A stretch of DNA of 64,000 bases, from contig NZ_JBIWER010000004.1 in NCBI RefSeq assembly GCF_044762655.1, forward strand, positions 62,001-126,000, written 5' to 3'. The notes beneath the pieces are model-generated. The model saw nothing but the letters and a program-made list of their open reading frames with translations, was not told where the DNA came from and searched no databases. This DNA comes from Psychrobacillus sp044762655. Lineage in GTDB: Bacteria; Bacillota; Bacilli; Bacillales_A; Planococcaceae. The translations under genes and the position numbers were made by a program. Of the stretch, positions 8,790-16,908 are shown in pieces; within the stretch, counting starts at the first letter, position 1; each line of letters opens with the position of its first letter.

Positions 8790-9134
8790 TTAGTTTTTGA
8801 TTGTTTCTCTTTTAGGATTATCTTTAATAGAAAACTTCTTTATAAGATCAATAATAAAGTAAAAAATATAAATATATCCTAATAAAACAAATACTGCCCA
8901 ATAAGCCCCTGCTGTTAATTCAATCCACAACCATTTAAGTTCGCTAATTTCCATTGGTCTATTTAGTGCTTTTGCAAAGAAAATAATAATTGTAAGAGGT
9001 AAGATAGCAACTAATAGTAAGGATTTTTTTACCATTATAGGTGAAATTGTTATACGATAAACGGCCAATACAAAGAGAATTACCATCAATATGTGATGTA
9101 AACGCCATAGCACCTCTGAAATGATAAAAATCAA
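8790..9134 (-). CDS. Small membrane protein of unknown function
   Basis: About 114 residues with three hydrophobic segments (roughly 10-27, 36-53 and 70-95), then a basic hydrophilic tail (KKFSIKDNPKRETIKN). The family is not recognised. The start is uncertain. The in-frame TTG directly abuts the GGGAGG site with no spacer, there is no ATG nearby, and the next in-frame GTG is about 20 nt away. The true start may be an unusual ATT/ATC codon or that GTG. Hydrophobic layout and codon use look genuine. Confidence 0.55.
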   Translation of the reverse strand: MIFIISEVLWRLHHILMVILFVLAVYRITISPIMVKKSLLLVAILPLTIIIFFAKALNRPMEISELKWLWIELTAGAYWAVFVLLGYIYIFYFIIDLIKKFSIKDNPKRETIKN

Positions 9135-9336
9135 CCTCCCTAATAATATTTATAATTAATAAATAAAACGATTCTTAAATCAAAATAGGTTCATCAACTT
9201 TCGTTGTTTAAGGACAGAAACTTATCTCATTAGCTGAACTGGTAACTTGTATAGCTTATTTTTCTTCTTAACTAAACAGCCCTGTTAGTTTATGTGAAAA
9301 CATCCACAAACCAATTTTTACTTTTACAAGGTCTTG

Positions 9337-9376
9337 AAAAAATAAAAACGTGCAGGCCCGGATAGAGCTGCACGTT
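9337..9376 (-). terminator. Terminator after the DsbA-like gene
   Basis: AACGTGCAG pairs with CTGCACGTT across a 12-nt loop; on the minus strand it is followed by TTTTATTTTTT. It starts 34 bp after the stop codon. Confidence 0.85.
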
Positions 9377-9409
9377 ACTTTGTAAGATTTTACTTCAAAT
9401 TGACAAATT

Positions 9410-10057
9410 TTAACCTTGTAAGCCTTCTTCTTCAGCTACTTTTTGTAACGCACCAACGAAAGTGTCTGTTGGTTGAGCTCCTGAAATAGCATACTTATCG
9501 TTTATTACAAAGAAAGGCACTCCGCGGACACCAATTTGTCCTGCCTTCGCAATGTCTATACGCACATCTGCTAAGTACTCTTTTGAGTCAAGAACCTTTT
9601 GTGCTTCTTCACGTGACAAATCAAGAGATTCAATCAGGTCAAGCAACACCTCATTATTTCCAATTTCTTTTCCTTCGATAAAGTAAGCATGCAACAATAA
9701 CTCATTAGCCTCTTTTGCTTTACCTTGTGCAGATGCCCATTTCACTAATCGATGTGCATCTAATGTGTTAGCTGGTTTCATAGCATCAAAATTATATTCG
9801 AGACCAACTGTTTTTGCTTGTTCTACTACCCCAGCTGTCATCGTTTTCGCTGCTTCCACAGTAGATCCATATTTTTCTGCTAGCACTTCGTACATGGTTT
9901 TATCCGATTGCTTTGGTGAATGTGGGTCCAATTCAAAGCTTTTAAATTCTACTTGAGCTTGAGAAGCTAAACCTGTTTGCTCTAAAGCCTCTTCTATTCG
10001 TCTTTTCCCAATATAACAAAAAGGACAAACGAAATCTGACCAAATTTCAATTTTCAT
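9410..10057 (-). CDS. DsbA family oxidoreductase (FrnE/YwbO-like)
   Basis: A 215-residue thioredoxin-fold protein with a helical insertion. The active-site CPFC sits in DFVCPFCYIGKRR near residues 10-14, and the cis-Pro region is GVRGVPFFVIND near 180. Together these identify the cytosolic FrnE-type branch of DsbA proteins (B. subtilis YwbO), disulfide oxidoreductases or isomerases tied to oxidative stress. There is no signal peptide. I chose the ATG that gives MKIEIWSDF, 7 nt after GAGGTGAT; two closer ATG codons overlap that site. The open frame extends further upstream without any family similarity. Confidence 0.88.
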   Translation of the reverse strand: MKIEIWSDFVCPFCYIGKRRIEEALEQTGLASQAQVEFKSFELDPHSPKQSDKTMYEVLAEKYGSTVEAAKTMTAGVVEQAKTVGLEYNFDAMKPANTLDAHRLVKWASAQGKAKEANELLLHAYFIEGKEIGNNEVLLDLIESLDLSREEAQKVLDSKEYLADVRIDIAKAGQIGVRGVPFFVINDKYAISGAQPTDTFVGALQKVAEEEGLQG

Positions 10058-10610
10058 CTCCATCATCACCTCAGCTACATTGTAATAGGAATAAATCTTT
10101 AATTCAAAATTATTGCTTGCGAAATGGTAGATTTTTGGATAAATATTCCGTTTTACAAGTAAATCGACATCTTGAGCAAGTTTCCAGCTAGAGTCCGGGA
10201 GTAAAAAGCTAGTATGCGCAAGCAACTTCACCCTAGTAGCGAGTAAATCGTAGGGAGAGCAAGTAACTAGTTCTTCATCTTAAGAAAAACCTTGTATACC
10301 TCTGATTTCCGCTTCGGTCGGACACTTTCCGTGGGCACGCCTCTAGCCTGTAGTCTCTCCTCCCTCGTGCTGTCCCACTGGAGTCCGACCTACGCTACAA
10401 TCAATAGTAACCTCTTTTATATAAGGAAAGTTCCATACAATATCACATTAATTAAAGTCTGGCTTTTACATCTATCATTGGAAAGGCGTTGCAATTGCGT
10501 GGTGGCACTCTTAGCCTTTGTACCCCATCTGTAAAGGAAATCATAAGATTTTATTCATTCTTACAATCCCCTTATACCCAGTGTTCACAGGACATTTTTA
10601 TATTCTCCCT
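10058..10610. other. Long intergenic region with one repeat element
   Basis: About 550 bp with no gene I can support. It contains the inverted-repeat element described separately. The remainder (about 10405-10610) is AT-rich with no ribosome binding site in front of any frame and no riboswitch pattern I recognise. Confidence 0.5.
10303..10402. repeat. Inverted-repeat intergenic element (type E)
   Basis: About 100 bp whose ends are imperfect inverted repeats: the left end reads GATTTCCGCTTCGGTCGGAC and the complement of the right end reads GATTGTAGCGTAGGTCGGAC. Next to the ends are CTTTCCGTGGGCA and, in the complement, TCCAGTGGGACA. A related half-copy lies at 61510-61550. The layout resembles a small non-autonomous (MITE-like) or hairpin repeat. 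Confidence 0.65.
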
Positions 10611-10614
10611 CTTA

Positions 10615-10645
10615 TCAAAAAAAACGATGCAAGTTGCATCGTTTT
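10615..10645 (-). terminator. Bidirectional-looking terminator after ppaC
   Basis: CGATGCAA and TTGCATCG form a tight stem with A tracts on one side and T tracts on the other, so it can act on both strands. It ends ppaC 10 bp after the stop. Confidence 0.8.
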
Positions 10646-10654
10646 TTCTACGTC

Positions 10655-11584
10655 TTATTCAGCTAATGCTTCTGTTAATGCTGGCACTACTTGTTTTTTA
10701 CGGGATACTACACCTTTTAGAAGTGCAGTATTGTTTTCGAACTTCACATCGAATGCAGCTTCTGCTTTTAACGCTAATTTTCCTAGTGCTAATGCTACAG
10801 AGTCGTTGTTCAGAATATCTGTTACGACAAAGAAGAACAGATCCAATTCTTTTTCTTGGATCTCACGAGTGATCAACTCTTCAAGTTCTTCTTGACGATT
10901 CATCACATCACTCACATCCACAGCGTTTACTTGTGCGATAACAACTTTCGACTCGCCCATAGTGAATTCTTTTGCATCTAACGTAAGTAGGTCCTCTAAG
11001 CTCTTATCGCTTAAATCTGCTCCTGCTTTTAACATTGCAAGACCGTACTCTTCTACATTCACTCCTGCAATTTTTTCTAGCTCTTTTGCAGCTACAATGT
11101 CTTCCTCTGTGCAAGTAGGTGATTTGAATAATAATGTATCTGAAACGATAGCAGAGAGCATTAATCCTGCAACATTTGCAGGTACTTCTACACCTTTTTC
11201 TTTATAGATTTTATTGATAATAGTTGCAGTACAACCTACTGGCTCTGCGCGGTAGTAAAGTGGATCAGCTGTTTCAAAATTTGCAATACGGTGATGATCG
11301 ATTACTTCTGTTACTTGGACCTCTTCGATACCATCTGCGCTTTGTTGTTTTTCGTTATGATCAACCAAAATAACTTTATTCGCTTCTGTTGATACGCTCT
11401 CTATAAGTCTTGGTGCCTCAAAACCGAATTTTTCTAATGCAAATTTTGTTTCGTTATTTAAATCACCTAAACGAACCGCTTCTGCTTCCACACCAATCTG
11501 ATTTTTTAGGTGTGCATAAACGATTGCAGATGTAATTGTGTCTGTATCGGGGTTTTTATGTCCAAAAACGAGTACTTTTTCCAT
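10655..11584 (-). CDS. ppaC: Manganese-dependent inorganic pyrophosphatase
   Basis: A 309-residue family II (DHH superfamily) pyrophosphatase, the same length as B. subtilis PpaC. The metal ligands are visible in GHKNPDTDT (His9, Asp13, Asp15), LVDHNE (about 75) and the DHH motif in VIDHHRIANF (about 97). The C-terminal DHHA2 domain carries SRKKQVVP, which binds the phosphate groups. It hydrolyses pyrophosphate in the cytosol, driving biosynthetic reactions, with Mn or Co as cofactor. The start follows AGGAGG. It is a single-gene unit with its own terminator. Confidence 0.97.
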   Translation of the reverse strand: MEKVLVFGHKNPDTDTITSAIVYAHLKNQIGVEAEAVRLGDLNNETKFALEKFGFEAPRLIESVSTEANKVILVDHNEKQQSADGIEEVQVTEVIDHHRIANFETADPLYYRAEPVGCTATIINKIYKEKGVEVPANVAGLMLSAIVSDTLLFKSPTCTEEDIVAAKELEKIAGVNVEEYGLAMLKAGADLSDKSLEDLLTLDAKEFTMGESKVVIAQVNAVDVSDVMNRQEELEELITREIQEKELDLFFFVVTDILNNDSVALALGKLALKAEAAFDVKFENNTALLKGVVSRKKQVVPALTEALAE

Positions 11585-11623
11585 GAATAATCCTCCTAAA
11601 AATCTATTTCCGATTATATTTTA

Positions 11624-12073
11624 TCATACATCTTGTGCGTCAATGAAAAGTAAATCCGCTAATTTATGCTTTTGATGTAGAAAATCCGCCAGAGTATATC
11701 CATCTAATACTTGTAGATAAGCATTCAAAGCCAAGCGAAGTGCTGCTCGTAATCCACAAACTGATGTAATTGCACAACTATTCGTTTGACAATCAAAGCA
11801 TTCTACAAGATGAAAATCGTCTTCGGTATGTCGTACTACTTGTCCTATGTTAATAGCTTCTGGCTCCATTGCTAAACGGATGCCGCCGCCTCTTCCTCTT
11901 ACTGTATCTATATAACCTAGTTTCCCAAGTTCATGTGTCACTTTCATCAAATGGTTTTTTGATATTCCATATGCGTCCGATATAGCTTGAATTGTGGAAA
12001 GTTTATCTTTTTCCTGTGCACCAAGGTATATTAACACGCGAAGCGAGAAATCTGTATACATAGTCATTCTCAT
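11624..12073 (-). CDS. nsrR: Nitric-oxide-sensing Rrf2 repressor NsrR
   Basis: A 149-residue Rrf2-family regulator with an N-terminal winged helix (1-65, with TVRGRGGGIRLA as the wing). The [4Fe-4S] ligands expected for NsrR are present: Asp8, Cys92, Cys100 and Cys106; there is an extra Cys95. NO destroys the cluster and lifts repression. It is divergent from hmp, its classic target, which supports the call. I placed the start at MRMTMYTDF because it aligns with the family start; the ribosome binding site there (GGTGG) is weak, and the frame stays open further upstream without similarity. Confidence 0.93.
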   Translation of the reverse strand: MRMTMYTDFSLRVLIYLGAQEKDKLSTIQAISDAYGISKNHLMKVTHELGKLGYIDTVRGRGGGIRLAMEPEAINIGQVVRHTEDDFHLVECFDCQTNSCAITSVCGLRAALRLALNAYLQVLDGYTLADFLHQKHKLADLLFIDAQDV

Positions 12074-12147
12074 ATTGCCACCGCCATTCTTCCATATCAT
12101 TATAACGATTTTGACAAGATTGTGGTATAAATGTGTCTGAATTACAA

Positions 12148-12193
12148 AAGATGTATTTAAGATATTGCTTTTAAATATTGTCAGGAGTATATT
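12148..12193 (+). promoter_or_regulatory. hmp promoter with candidate NsrR operator
   Basis: A sigma-A-type promoter TTGCTT (12165-12170), 17 nt, TATATT (12188-12193) leads into hmp. It overlaps AAGATGTATTTAAGATATT (12148-12166), an AT-rich imperfect dyad whose AAGATGTATTT half matches the known NsrR half-site type AAGATGYATTT. Repressor on this site would cover the -35 region. The operator role is inferred. Confidence 0.65.
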
Positions 12194-12228
12194 GTGGTTG
12201 TAATCAATAGAAAAGGACGTGTGTATAA

Positions 12229-13416
12229 ATGTTATCTCAAAAAACAATTGATATCGTAAAATCTACAGCACCAGTATTAGAAGTACATGGTGTAGCTATT
12301 ACTACTGCTTTTTACAAAAATATGTTCGAAGCTCATCCAGAACTATTAAATATATTCAATCACGCAAACCAAGCAAAAGGACGTCAACAAACAGCTTTAG
12401 CAAACACAGTATATGCTGCTGCTGTTCATATCGATAATCTTGCAGCAATTATTCCTGTAGTAAAACAAATTGGTCAAAAACATGTAAGTTTAGGTATTAA
12501 ACCTGAACATTATCCAATTGTTGGAGAGCACTTACTTGGAGCTATTAAAGAAGTTTTAGGCGATGCAGCAACGGACGATATTATTAACGCATGGGCTGAG
12601 GCATACGGAGTAATCGCAGATGCATTTATCGGCATTGAGGAAGAAATGTATGTTGCTACTGAGTCTAAACAAGGTGGTTGGAGATTCTTCAAGGATTTTG
12701 TTATTGCTGACAAAGTAAAAGAAAGCGATAATATCACTTCTTTCTATTTGAAAACTGCTGATGGTTCTGTATTACCATCTTATGAGCCAGGTCAATTTAT
12801 CACAATTCGTGTAAGTATCCCTGGCGAAAAATACTTGATGAATAGACAATATAGCTTATCAAAAGCTGCCGATAACGAATCTTTCCGTATTTCAGTGAAA
12901 AAAGAGGATGAAAATAATCCAGAAGGTAAAGTTTCTGTTCACCTTCACAATAATGTGAATGTTGGAGACAAGGTTGAGCTTACTGCTCCAGCTGGAGATT
13001 TCGTTTTAGATCCTGCCAAAACTACACCTGTTACTTTCGTAAGTGGTGGGGTAGGTATCACACCAATGATGAGTATGTTCGAAACAGTTGCGACAAATAA
13101 TCCTAGTCTTCCTGTATCCTTTATCTATAGTGCCCGTAATGAAAACTTACATCCATTCGACAAAGATATTCGCACTTTGATGGAAAACATGGATGATGCA
13201 AAATATGTAACATTTTACTCTGAAAGTGGCGATGGTTTTATCACGAAAGACGTTTTGAAAGAACATGCTATTGCAAACGGAGATGTGTACGTTTGTGGAC
13301 CAGTAGGATTTATGGAAGCGATGATCAATTATTTATTGGAGCTAGGAGTTCCAAACGAAAATATTCACTATGAATTCTTTGGTCCAGCAATGCAATTAGA
13401 ATTGGCTAACGCATAA
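12229..13416 (+). CDS. hmp: Flavohemoprotein, nitric oxide dioxygenase
   Basis: A 395-residue three-domain protein: globin (1-140, proximal His in QKHVSLGIKPEHY), FAD-binding (about 150-258, with RQYSLS) and NAD-binding (about 262-395, with GGVGITPMMSM and the final VHYEFFGP-type segment). It converts NO and O2 to nitrate using NADPH/NADH in the cytosol. It is expressed divergently from nsrR across a shared control region. Length and all cofactor motifs are normal. The ATG follows AAAAGGA at somewhat long spacing. Confidence 0.97.
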   Translation: MLSQKTIDIVKSTAPVLEVHGVAITTAFYKNMFEAHPELLNIFNHANQAKGRQQTALANTVYAAAVHIDNLAAIIPVVKQIGQKHVSLGIKPEHYPIVGEHLLGAIKEVLGDAATDDIINAWAEAYGVIADAFIGIEEEMYVATESKQGGWRFFKDFVIADKVKESDNITSFYLKTADGSVLPSYEPGQFITIRVSIPGEKYLMNRQYSLSKAADNESFRISVKKEDENNPEGKVSVHLHNNVNVGDKVELTAPAGDFVLDPAKTTPVTFVSGGVGITPMMSMFETVATNNPSLPVSFIYSARNENLHPFDKDIRTLMENMDDAKYVTFYSESGDGFITKDVLKEHAIANGDVYVCGPVGFMEAMINYLLELGVPNENIHYEFFGPAMQLELANA

Positions 13417-13426
13417 TAAGTTTAAT

Positions 13427-13463
13427 AAAAAGTGTTACTTCTATTTGAAGTAACACTTTTTCA
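13427..13463 (+). terminator. Terminator after hmp
   Basis: AAAAAGTGTTACTTC pairs perfectly with GAAGTAACACTTTTT around a 5-nt loop, giving a 15-bp stem with a T tail. Confidence 0.85.
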
Positions 13464-13565
13464 ATTTAGGAATTATTTTACTTATGAATAGATTTTAGGT
13501 TGTGTTCACTTATCAACAATAATGTTATAATTAGGAAAATAAGAAGAAATGAGTGAAAATGTCTA

Positions 13566-14366
13566 ATGCCCAAAAATTCCGAGAGCAAATATATTCCATT
13601 GGCAGACTTTTTTAAACAATCGACCAACAAAGAAATCACATTAACATATGGGGAAATCGAAGCAATTATTGGGCATGTCCTTCCCAATGCCGCTTATTTA
13701 AGTAGTAGCTGGTGGAAAAAGACGAAGCCACCTGCACTACATTATTTTGCATGGACAGATTCAGGTTATTCCGTAAAAAGCGTGGAACTCGGAAAGGCCA
13801 TTCACTTTCATAGTGTTTTACATGACATGGATGAACGGCAATCAGATAGTAATGACAATAAGGATATCCTAATTATTCGAGAGGCAGATTTAGAGGATGC
13901 ACGCCCCTTTATAAACTTACAAGAAACGATTTTTGCAGAAACAGATTTTATGTTATTCGGAAAATCGGATAGACAATTGACCGTTCAAAGTATCCGCAAG
14001 AGCATGAATACATGGAAAACTTCTCCTAACTCCATTTTACTTTTAGCTATTATGAATGGGCAATATGCAGGCTATGTACAGTTCATAGGTGGACCAGCTC
14101 CACGTGCTGTACATCGGGCTTCGGTCGTTATCGGGGTCAAGCAAGCCTTTTCGAAGAAAGGAATTGCATCTTCGCTCATGCTTCAAGGAGAAAAGTGGGC
14201 AAAGGGATCGGGTATTTCTAAGCTAGAGCTTACTGTTATTAAAGAAAATATTAATGCTCAAAAGCTGTATAAGAAGCTTGGATTTGAATTAGAGGGTACA
14301 CGAAAAAATGCTTTAATTATTCATGACCTATTTGTAGATGAATATTATATGGGGAAACAGATTTAA
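13566..14366 (+). CDS. DUF7662-like domain fused to GNAT acetyltransferase
   Basis: A 266-residue two-domain protein. Residues 1-80 resemble the DUF7662 type: KYIPLADFF, ITLTYGEIEAIIGHVLP, SSSWWKK and a final strand with SVELGKAIHF. This small domain often accompanies restriction or DNA-associated proteins. Residues 98-266 are a GNAT N-acetyltransferase with the acetyl-CoA loop VKQAFSKKGIASSLM and the KLYKKLGFELEGTRK end motif of the RimI/RimJ-like branch. The target is unknown. The ATG has no clear ribosome binding site. It overlaps the TAA of a five-codon frame (ATG at 13549) as TAATG, so coupling to a short leader peptide is conceivable but weakly supported. Confidence 0.8.
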   Translation: MPKNSESKYIPLADFFKQSTNKEITLTYGEIEAIIGHVLPNAAYLSSSWWKKTKPPALHYFAWTDSGYSVKSVELGKAIHFHSVLHDMDERQSDSNDNKDILIIREADLEDARPFINLQETIFAETDFMLFGKSDRQLTVQSIRKSMNTWKTSPNSILLLAIMNGQYAGYVQFIGGPAPRAVHRASVVIGVKQAFSKKGIASSLMLQGEKWAKGSGISKLELTVIKENINAQKLYKKLGFELEGTRKNALIIHDLFVDEYYMGKQI

Positions 14367-14367
14367 A

Positions 14368-14403
14368 AACAGAGGTTGTCCTTAAGTGGGCAACCTCTGT
14401 TTT
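14368..14403. terminator. Shared convergent terminator
   Basis: AACAGAGGTTGTCC and GGGCAACCTCTGTT form a 14-bp stem with a 6-nt loop between the acetyltransferase and aag genes, with T runs on both sides. It should serve both convergent genes; it overlaps the aag stop region. Confidence 0.75.
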
Positions 14404-14986
14404 ATCTCATTTTAGATACAAATGGATTATCTGTCTCCCAAAATCTATACGGGTAATGTACAGCCTCTCCACTGTTTTCAATGCCTATTCTTGGACCTGT
14501 TGATATAGAGCTTACTTGCTCGCCCTCTGCCATATACAAAGGCTTATCCGTCCAATGTGAACCATAGTGTTCCATTGATATACCCATAGCTTTTGTTAGT
14601 TTTCCTGGTCCATTCGTCCACTGTTTCATCGGAAGATCATTACGGAATTCCTTCATCAGTTCTAAGCCTTCTACTGGCTCCACAGCACGTATTAATATCG
14701 CATTGGGAACATCCTCTGGGGCTGAAACGACATTGATGAGCGTATGGGTATGCATTTGATAAGTGTAGATCAAACCCGGCTCACCGAACATAACCTCTGT
14801 CCGTTTTGTTCTCCTATTCCCAAAGCTATGAGCTGCTCGATCATCGGGTCCCATATAAGCTTCTGTTTCAACAATTTTGCCAATAAGCAACCCACTTGGA
14901 TGCTCATGGACAATATAATTCCCTAATAAATGACGCGCAAGCTCTAAGGTAGGCTGATGAAAAAAGCGACCATCAATGGGCTTCAT
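14402..14986 (-). CDS. DNA-3-methyladenine glycosylase (AAG/MPG family)
   Basis: A 194-residue enzyme. The catalytic region KIVETEAYMGPDDRAAHS holds the active-site Glu, and RRTKRTEVMFGEPGLIYTYQ plus RAVEPVEG are family landmarks. It removes alkylated purines such as 3-methyladenine from DNA as the first step of base excision repair. The size matches the B. subtilis enzyme (about 196). The ATG lies 1 nt after the stop of the CoA-transferase gene, so the two are translated together; the upstream GGGG is within that gene's last codons. A longer in-frame TTG version inside the neighbour is unlikely. Confidence 0.93.
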   Translation of the reverse strand: MKPIDGRFFHQPTLELARHLLGNYIVHEHPSGLLIGKIVETEAYMGPDDRAAHSFGNRRTKRTEVMFGEPGLIYTYQMHTHTLINVVSAPEDVPNAILIRAVEPVEGLELMKEFRNDLPMKQWTNGPGKLTKAMGISMEHYGSHWTDKPLYMAEGEQVSSISTGPRIGIENSGEAVHYPYRFWETDNPFVSKMR

Positions 14987-14987
14987 C

Positions 14988-16259
14988 TTAAATAAACCCC
15001 ATTTTTTTTGCTTCAAACGTTAGCTCTTCTCTAAACTTCGGATGAGCAATGGAGATAAGTTGTTTCGCACGCTCTGAAATTGGTTTGCCAAACATTTTAG
15101 CTACGCCATACTCCGTAACAATCATATCCACATCATTTTTAGAAGTCGTTACAACTGAGCCTGAAGTAAGACTTAGTTTTATACGAGAGATTTCATCATT
15201 TTTAGCTGTAGAAGTCATACATACAAAACCTTTTCCTTCATTAGCAAAACGAACACCACGAGCGAAGTCGGCTTGCCCTCCCGTAGATGAATAGTACTTT
15301 CCAGCAACCGTTTCGGATGCACATTGCCCAAATAAGTCGACCTCTGTAGTTGCATTAATCGAAACAATACGCTCCTCCTTAGCAATTTCTCGAGGGTCAT
15401 TTACAATACTTACAGGTAAAAACTCTACAGAAGGATTGTTGTTTAGGAAGTCATACATTTTCTTTGAGCCATGCGCAAATGTAGCAATAATCTTTCCTTT
15501 ATTTGTAAACTTTTGAGTTCCATCAATGGCACCTACTTGTACTAAATCCACAATTCCATCAACAAACATTTCTGTATGAATGCCTAAATGACGATGATTT
15601 TTTAATAAGCTCACTACTGCATTTGGAATTGAGCCAATACCAATTTGCAGTGTGTCCCCATCTTTAATCGTTTCCGTCACATACTCAGCAATTTTCATAT
15701 CCTTCTCGCCAATAGGAACTGCAACATCCTCGAATAAAGGACGATCATTTTCAACAAATCCGGCAATTTGGCTAATGTGAATTTGATTTTGACCATAAGT
15801 ACGAGGCATATGCTGGTTTACTTCTAATATAAATGGAACTGTACCGATAAACTCACTCACAATATCCGCCTGTGTCCCTAAGGAAAAGTAACCAAATTCG
15901 TCCATTGGCGAAGCTACTGCCATAATCATCGACAAATTTGTAGCGTTTCTTAATATACGAGGCATTTCATGAAAATGATTTGGTACTAAGTCCACTAATC
16001 CCTGGTGGAACTGTTTTCTCGTTGCCCCACTTAAAAAGTAAGAGACATGGTGTAGATGTCCAGGAAAGGCACCATTCATATACTTTCTAGATTGTATAGC
16101 AAGCAATTGATGGATTCTTACATTATTTAATTGATGAGCTTGATCCTCCAAAATATCCAACAGTTTATGAGGTTCTCCATTTGTTAGCGGTAAAATTATA
16201 TCTGCATTACTAGGAATTAGATCGATCACTTGTTTTGCTGTCATTTGTTTGTTATTCAT
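14988..16259 (-). CDS. Acetyl-CoA hydrolase/CoA-transferase family protein
   Basis: A 423-residue family I-like CoA-transferase related to 4-hydroxybutyrate CoA-transferase and acetyl-CoA hydrolases. The N-terminal and C-terminal halves share the CoA-transferase fold. GDTLQIGIGSIPNAVV is the CoA-binding part, NATTEVDLFGQ contains the catalytic Glu (about 305), and SSTGGQADFARG is also conserved. It moves CoA between small acyl groups in the cytosol; the exact acids cannot be read off. It sits between a P-loop gene (4-bp gap) and aag (1-bp gap), suggesting a three-gene operon with no obvious metabolic theme. Confidence 0.88.
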   Translation of the reverse strand: MNNKQMTAKQVIDLIPSNADIILPLTNGEPHKLLDILEDQAHQLNNVRIHQLLAIQSRKYMNGAFPGHLHHVSYFLSGATRKQFHQGLVDLVPNHFHEMPRILRNATNLSMIMAVASPMDEFGYFSLGTQADIVSEFIGTVPFILEVNQHMPRTYGQNQIHISQIAGFVENDRPLFEDVAVPIGEKDMKIAEYVTETIKDGDTLQIGIGSIPNAVVSLLKNHRHLGIHTEMFVDGIVDLVQVGAIDGTQKFTNKGKIIATFAHGSKKMYDFLNNNPSVEFLPVSIVNDPREIAKEERIVSINATTEVDLFGQCASETVAGKYYSSTGGQADFARGVRFANEGKGFVCMTSTAKNDEISRIKLSLTSGSVVTTSKNDVDMIVTEYGVAKMFGKPISERAKQLISIAHPKFREELTFEAKKMGFI

Positions 16260-16263
16260 GTTG

Positions 16264-16812
16264 TTATACTCCTATGGTGTTCGATATTTTTGTAGTTGGT
16301 ACTGTCATTAGAAATCCTTCTAGCTCTTTGGGATTCCGCAAAATGCATATATCTGTATCTTTTACGTTTCTTAAAATGTCGAGTGTATGTGGGCGGATAT
16401 TCTTTGGATAACGCCAAACCCATTTAGCAAATTCCATGTCCATTTTTTCCTTGCAGCCCGGTGCCATATCCGGTCGTGTTTTCCCACGGTAAATCCACGC
16501 TCGTTTGAAAACCCTATATGTGCATAAAACTTTAGAAAAATCCAAGAAAATAATTAAATCTGCATAGGATGCTCGCATTTCTAATGTTGAGTCGAAATTT
16601 CCATCTATAATCCATTTATCTTTTTCTAGTTCTGTTTGAATTTTTTCTCGAAATTCAGGCTTTGGTGTAGGAACCCATCCTTCGTTCCAAAAAAGTGCAT
16701 CAAGATGGATTAAAGGCAATTCCCATTTTTCAGACAATCTTTTGGATAATGTAGATTTACCTGCACCGCTTGAACCTACGATGAGTATGCGTTTATGTTT
16801 CAACTGATCCAT
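16264..16812 (-). CDS. P-loop kinase-like protein (topology modulation/FlaR-like)
   Basis: A 182-residue P-loop NTPase with Walker A VGSSGAGKS (residues 12-20). An adenylate-kinase-like substrate part follows (HLDALFWNEGW, KDKWIIDGNF, then DLIIFLDFSKVLCTYRV), and late conserved residues include RPHTLDIL. This pattern is that of proteins annotated as DNA topology modulation protein FlaR; real substrates are unknown and a nucleotide or small-molecule kinase role is likely. The ATG follows AAAGGAGG at 6-8 nt; an earlier in-frame start lies in front of that site. It is the first gene of the unit leading into the CoA-transferase. Confidence 0.8.
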   Translation of the reverse strand: MDQLKHKRILIVGSSGAGKSTLSKRLSEKWELPLIHLDALFWNEGWVPTPKPEFREKIQTELEKDKWIIDGNFDSTLEMRASYADLIIFLDFSKVLCTYRVFKRAWIYRGKTRPDMAPGCKEKMDMEFAKWVWRYPKNIRPHTLDILRNVKDTDICILRNPKELEGFLMTVPTTKISNTIGV

Positions 16813-16863
16813 CCTCTGCCTCCTTTGTTTAGCCAATCTTCATTTTACTATGTTTTCACCTGC

Positions 16864-16905
16864 AGGCAAAACAAAAACCTGTCCCTCTGGAGGAACAGGT
16901 TTTTG
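16864..16905 (-). terminator. Terminator after niaP
   Basis: CAAAAACCTGTTCC and GGGACAGGTTTTTG pair across a short loop; on the minus strand a TTTTTGTTTTG tail follows. It is 4 bp past the niaP stop. Confidence 0.8.
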
Positions 16906-16908
16906 CAT

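Noticed and set aside
9410..10231. Longer version of the DsbA-like protein with 58 extra residues.
   Set aside because: The extra part has no family similarity and the strong ribosome site is directly before MKIEIW.
10405..10610. Possible structured RNA or small gene before the ppaC terminator.
   Set aside because: No known riboswitch pattern, no ribosome site and no convincing stem.
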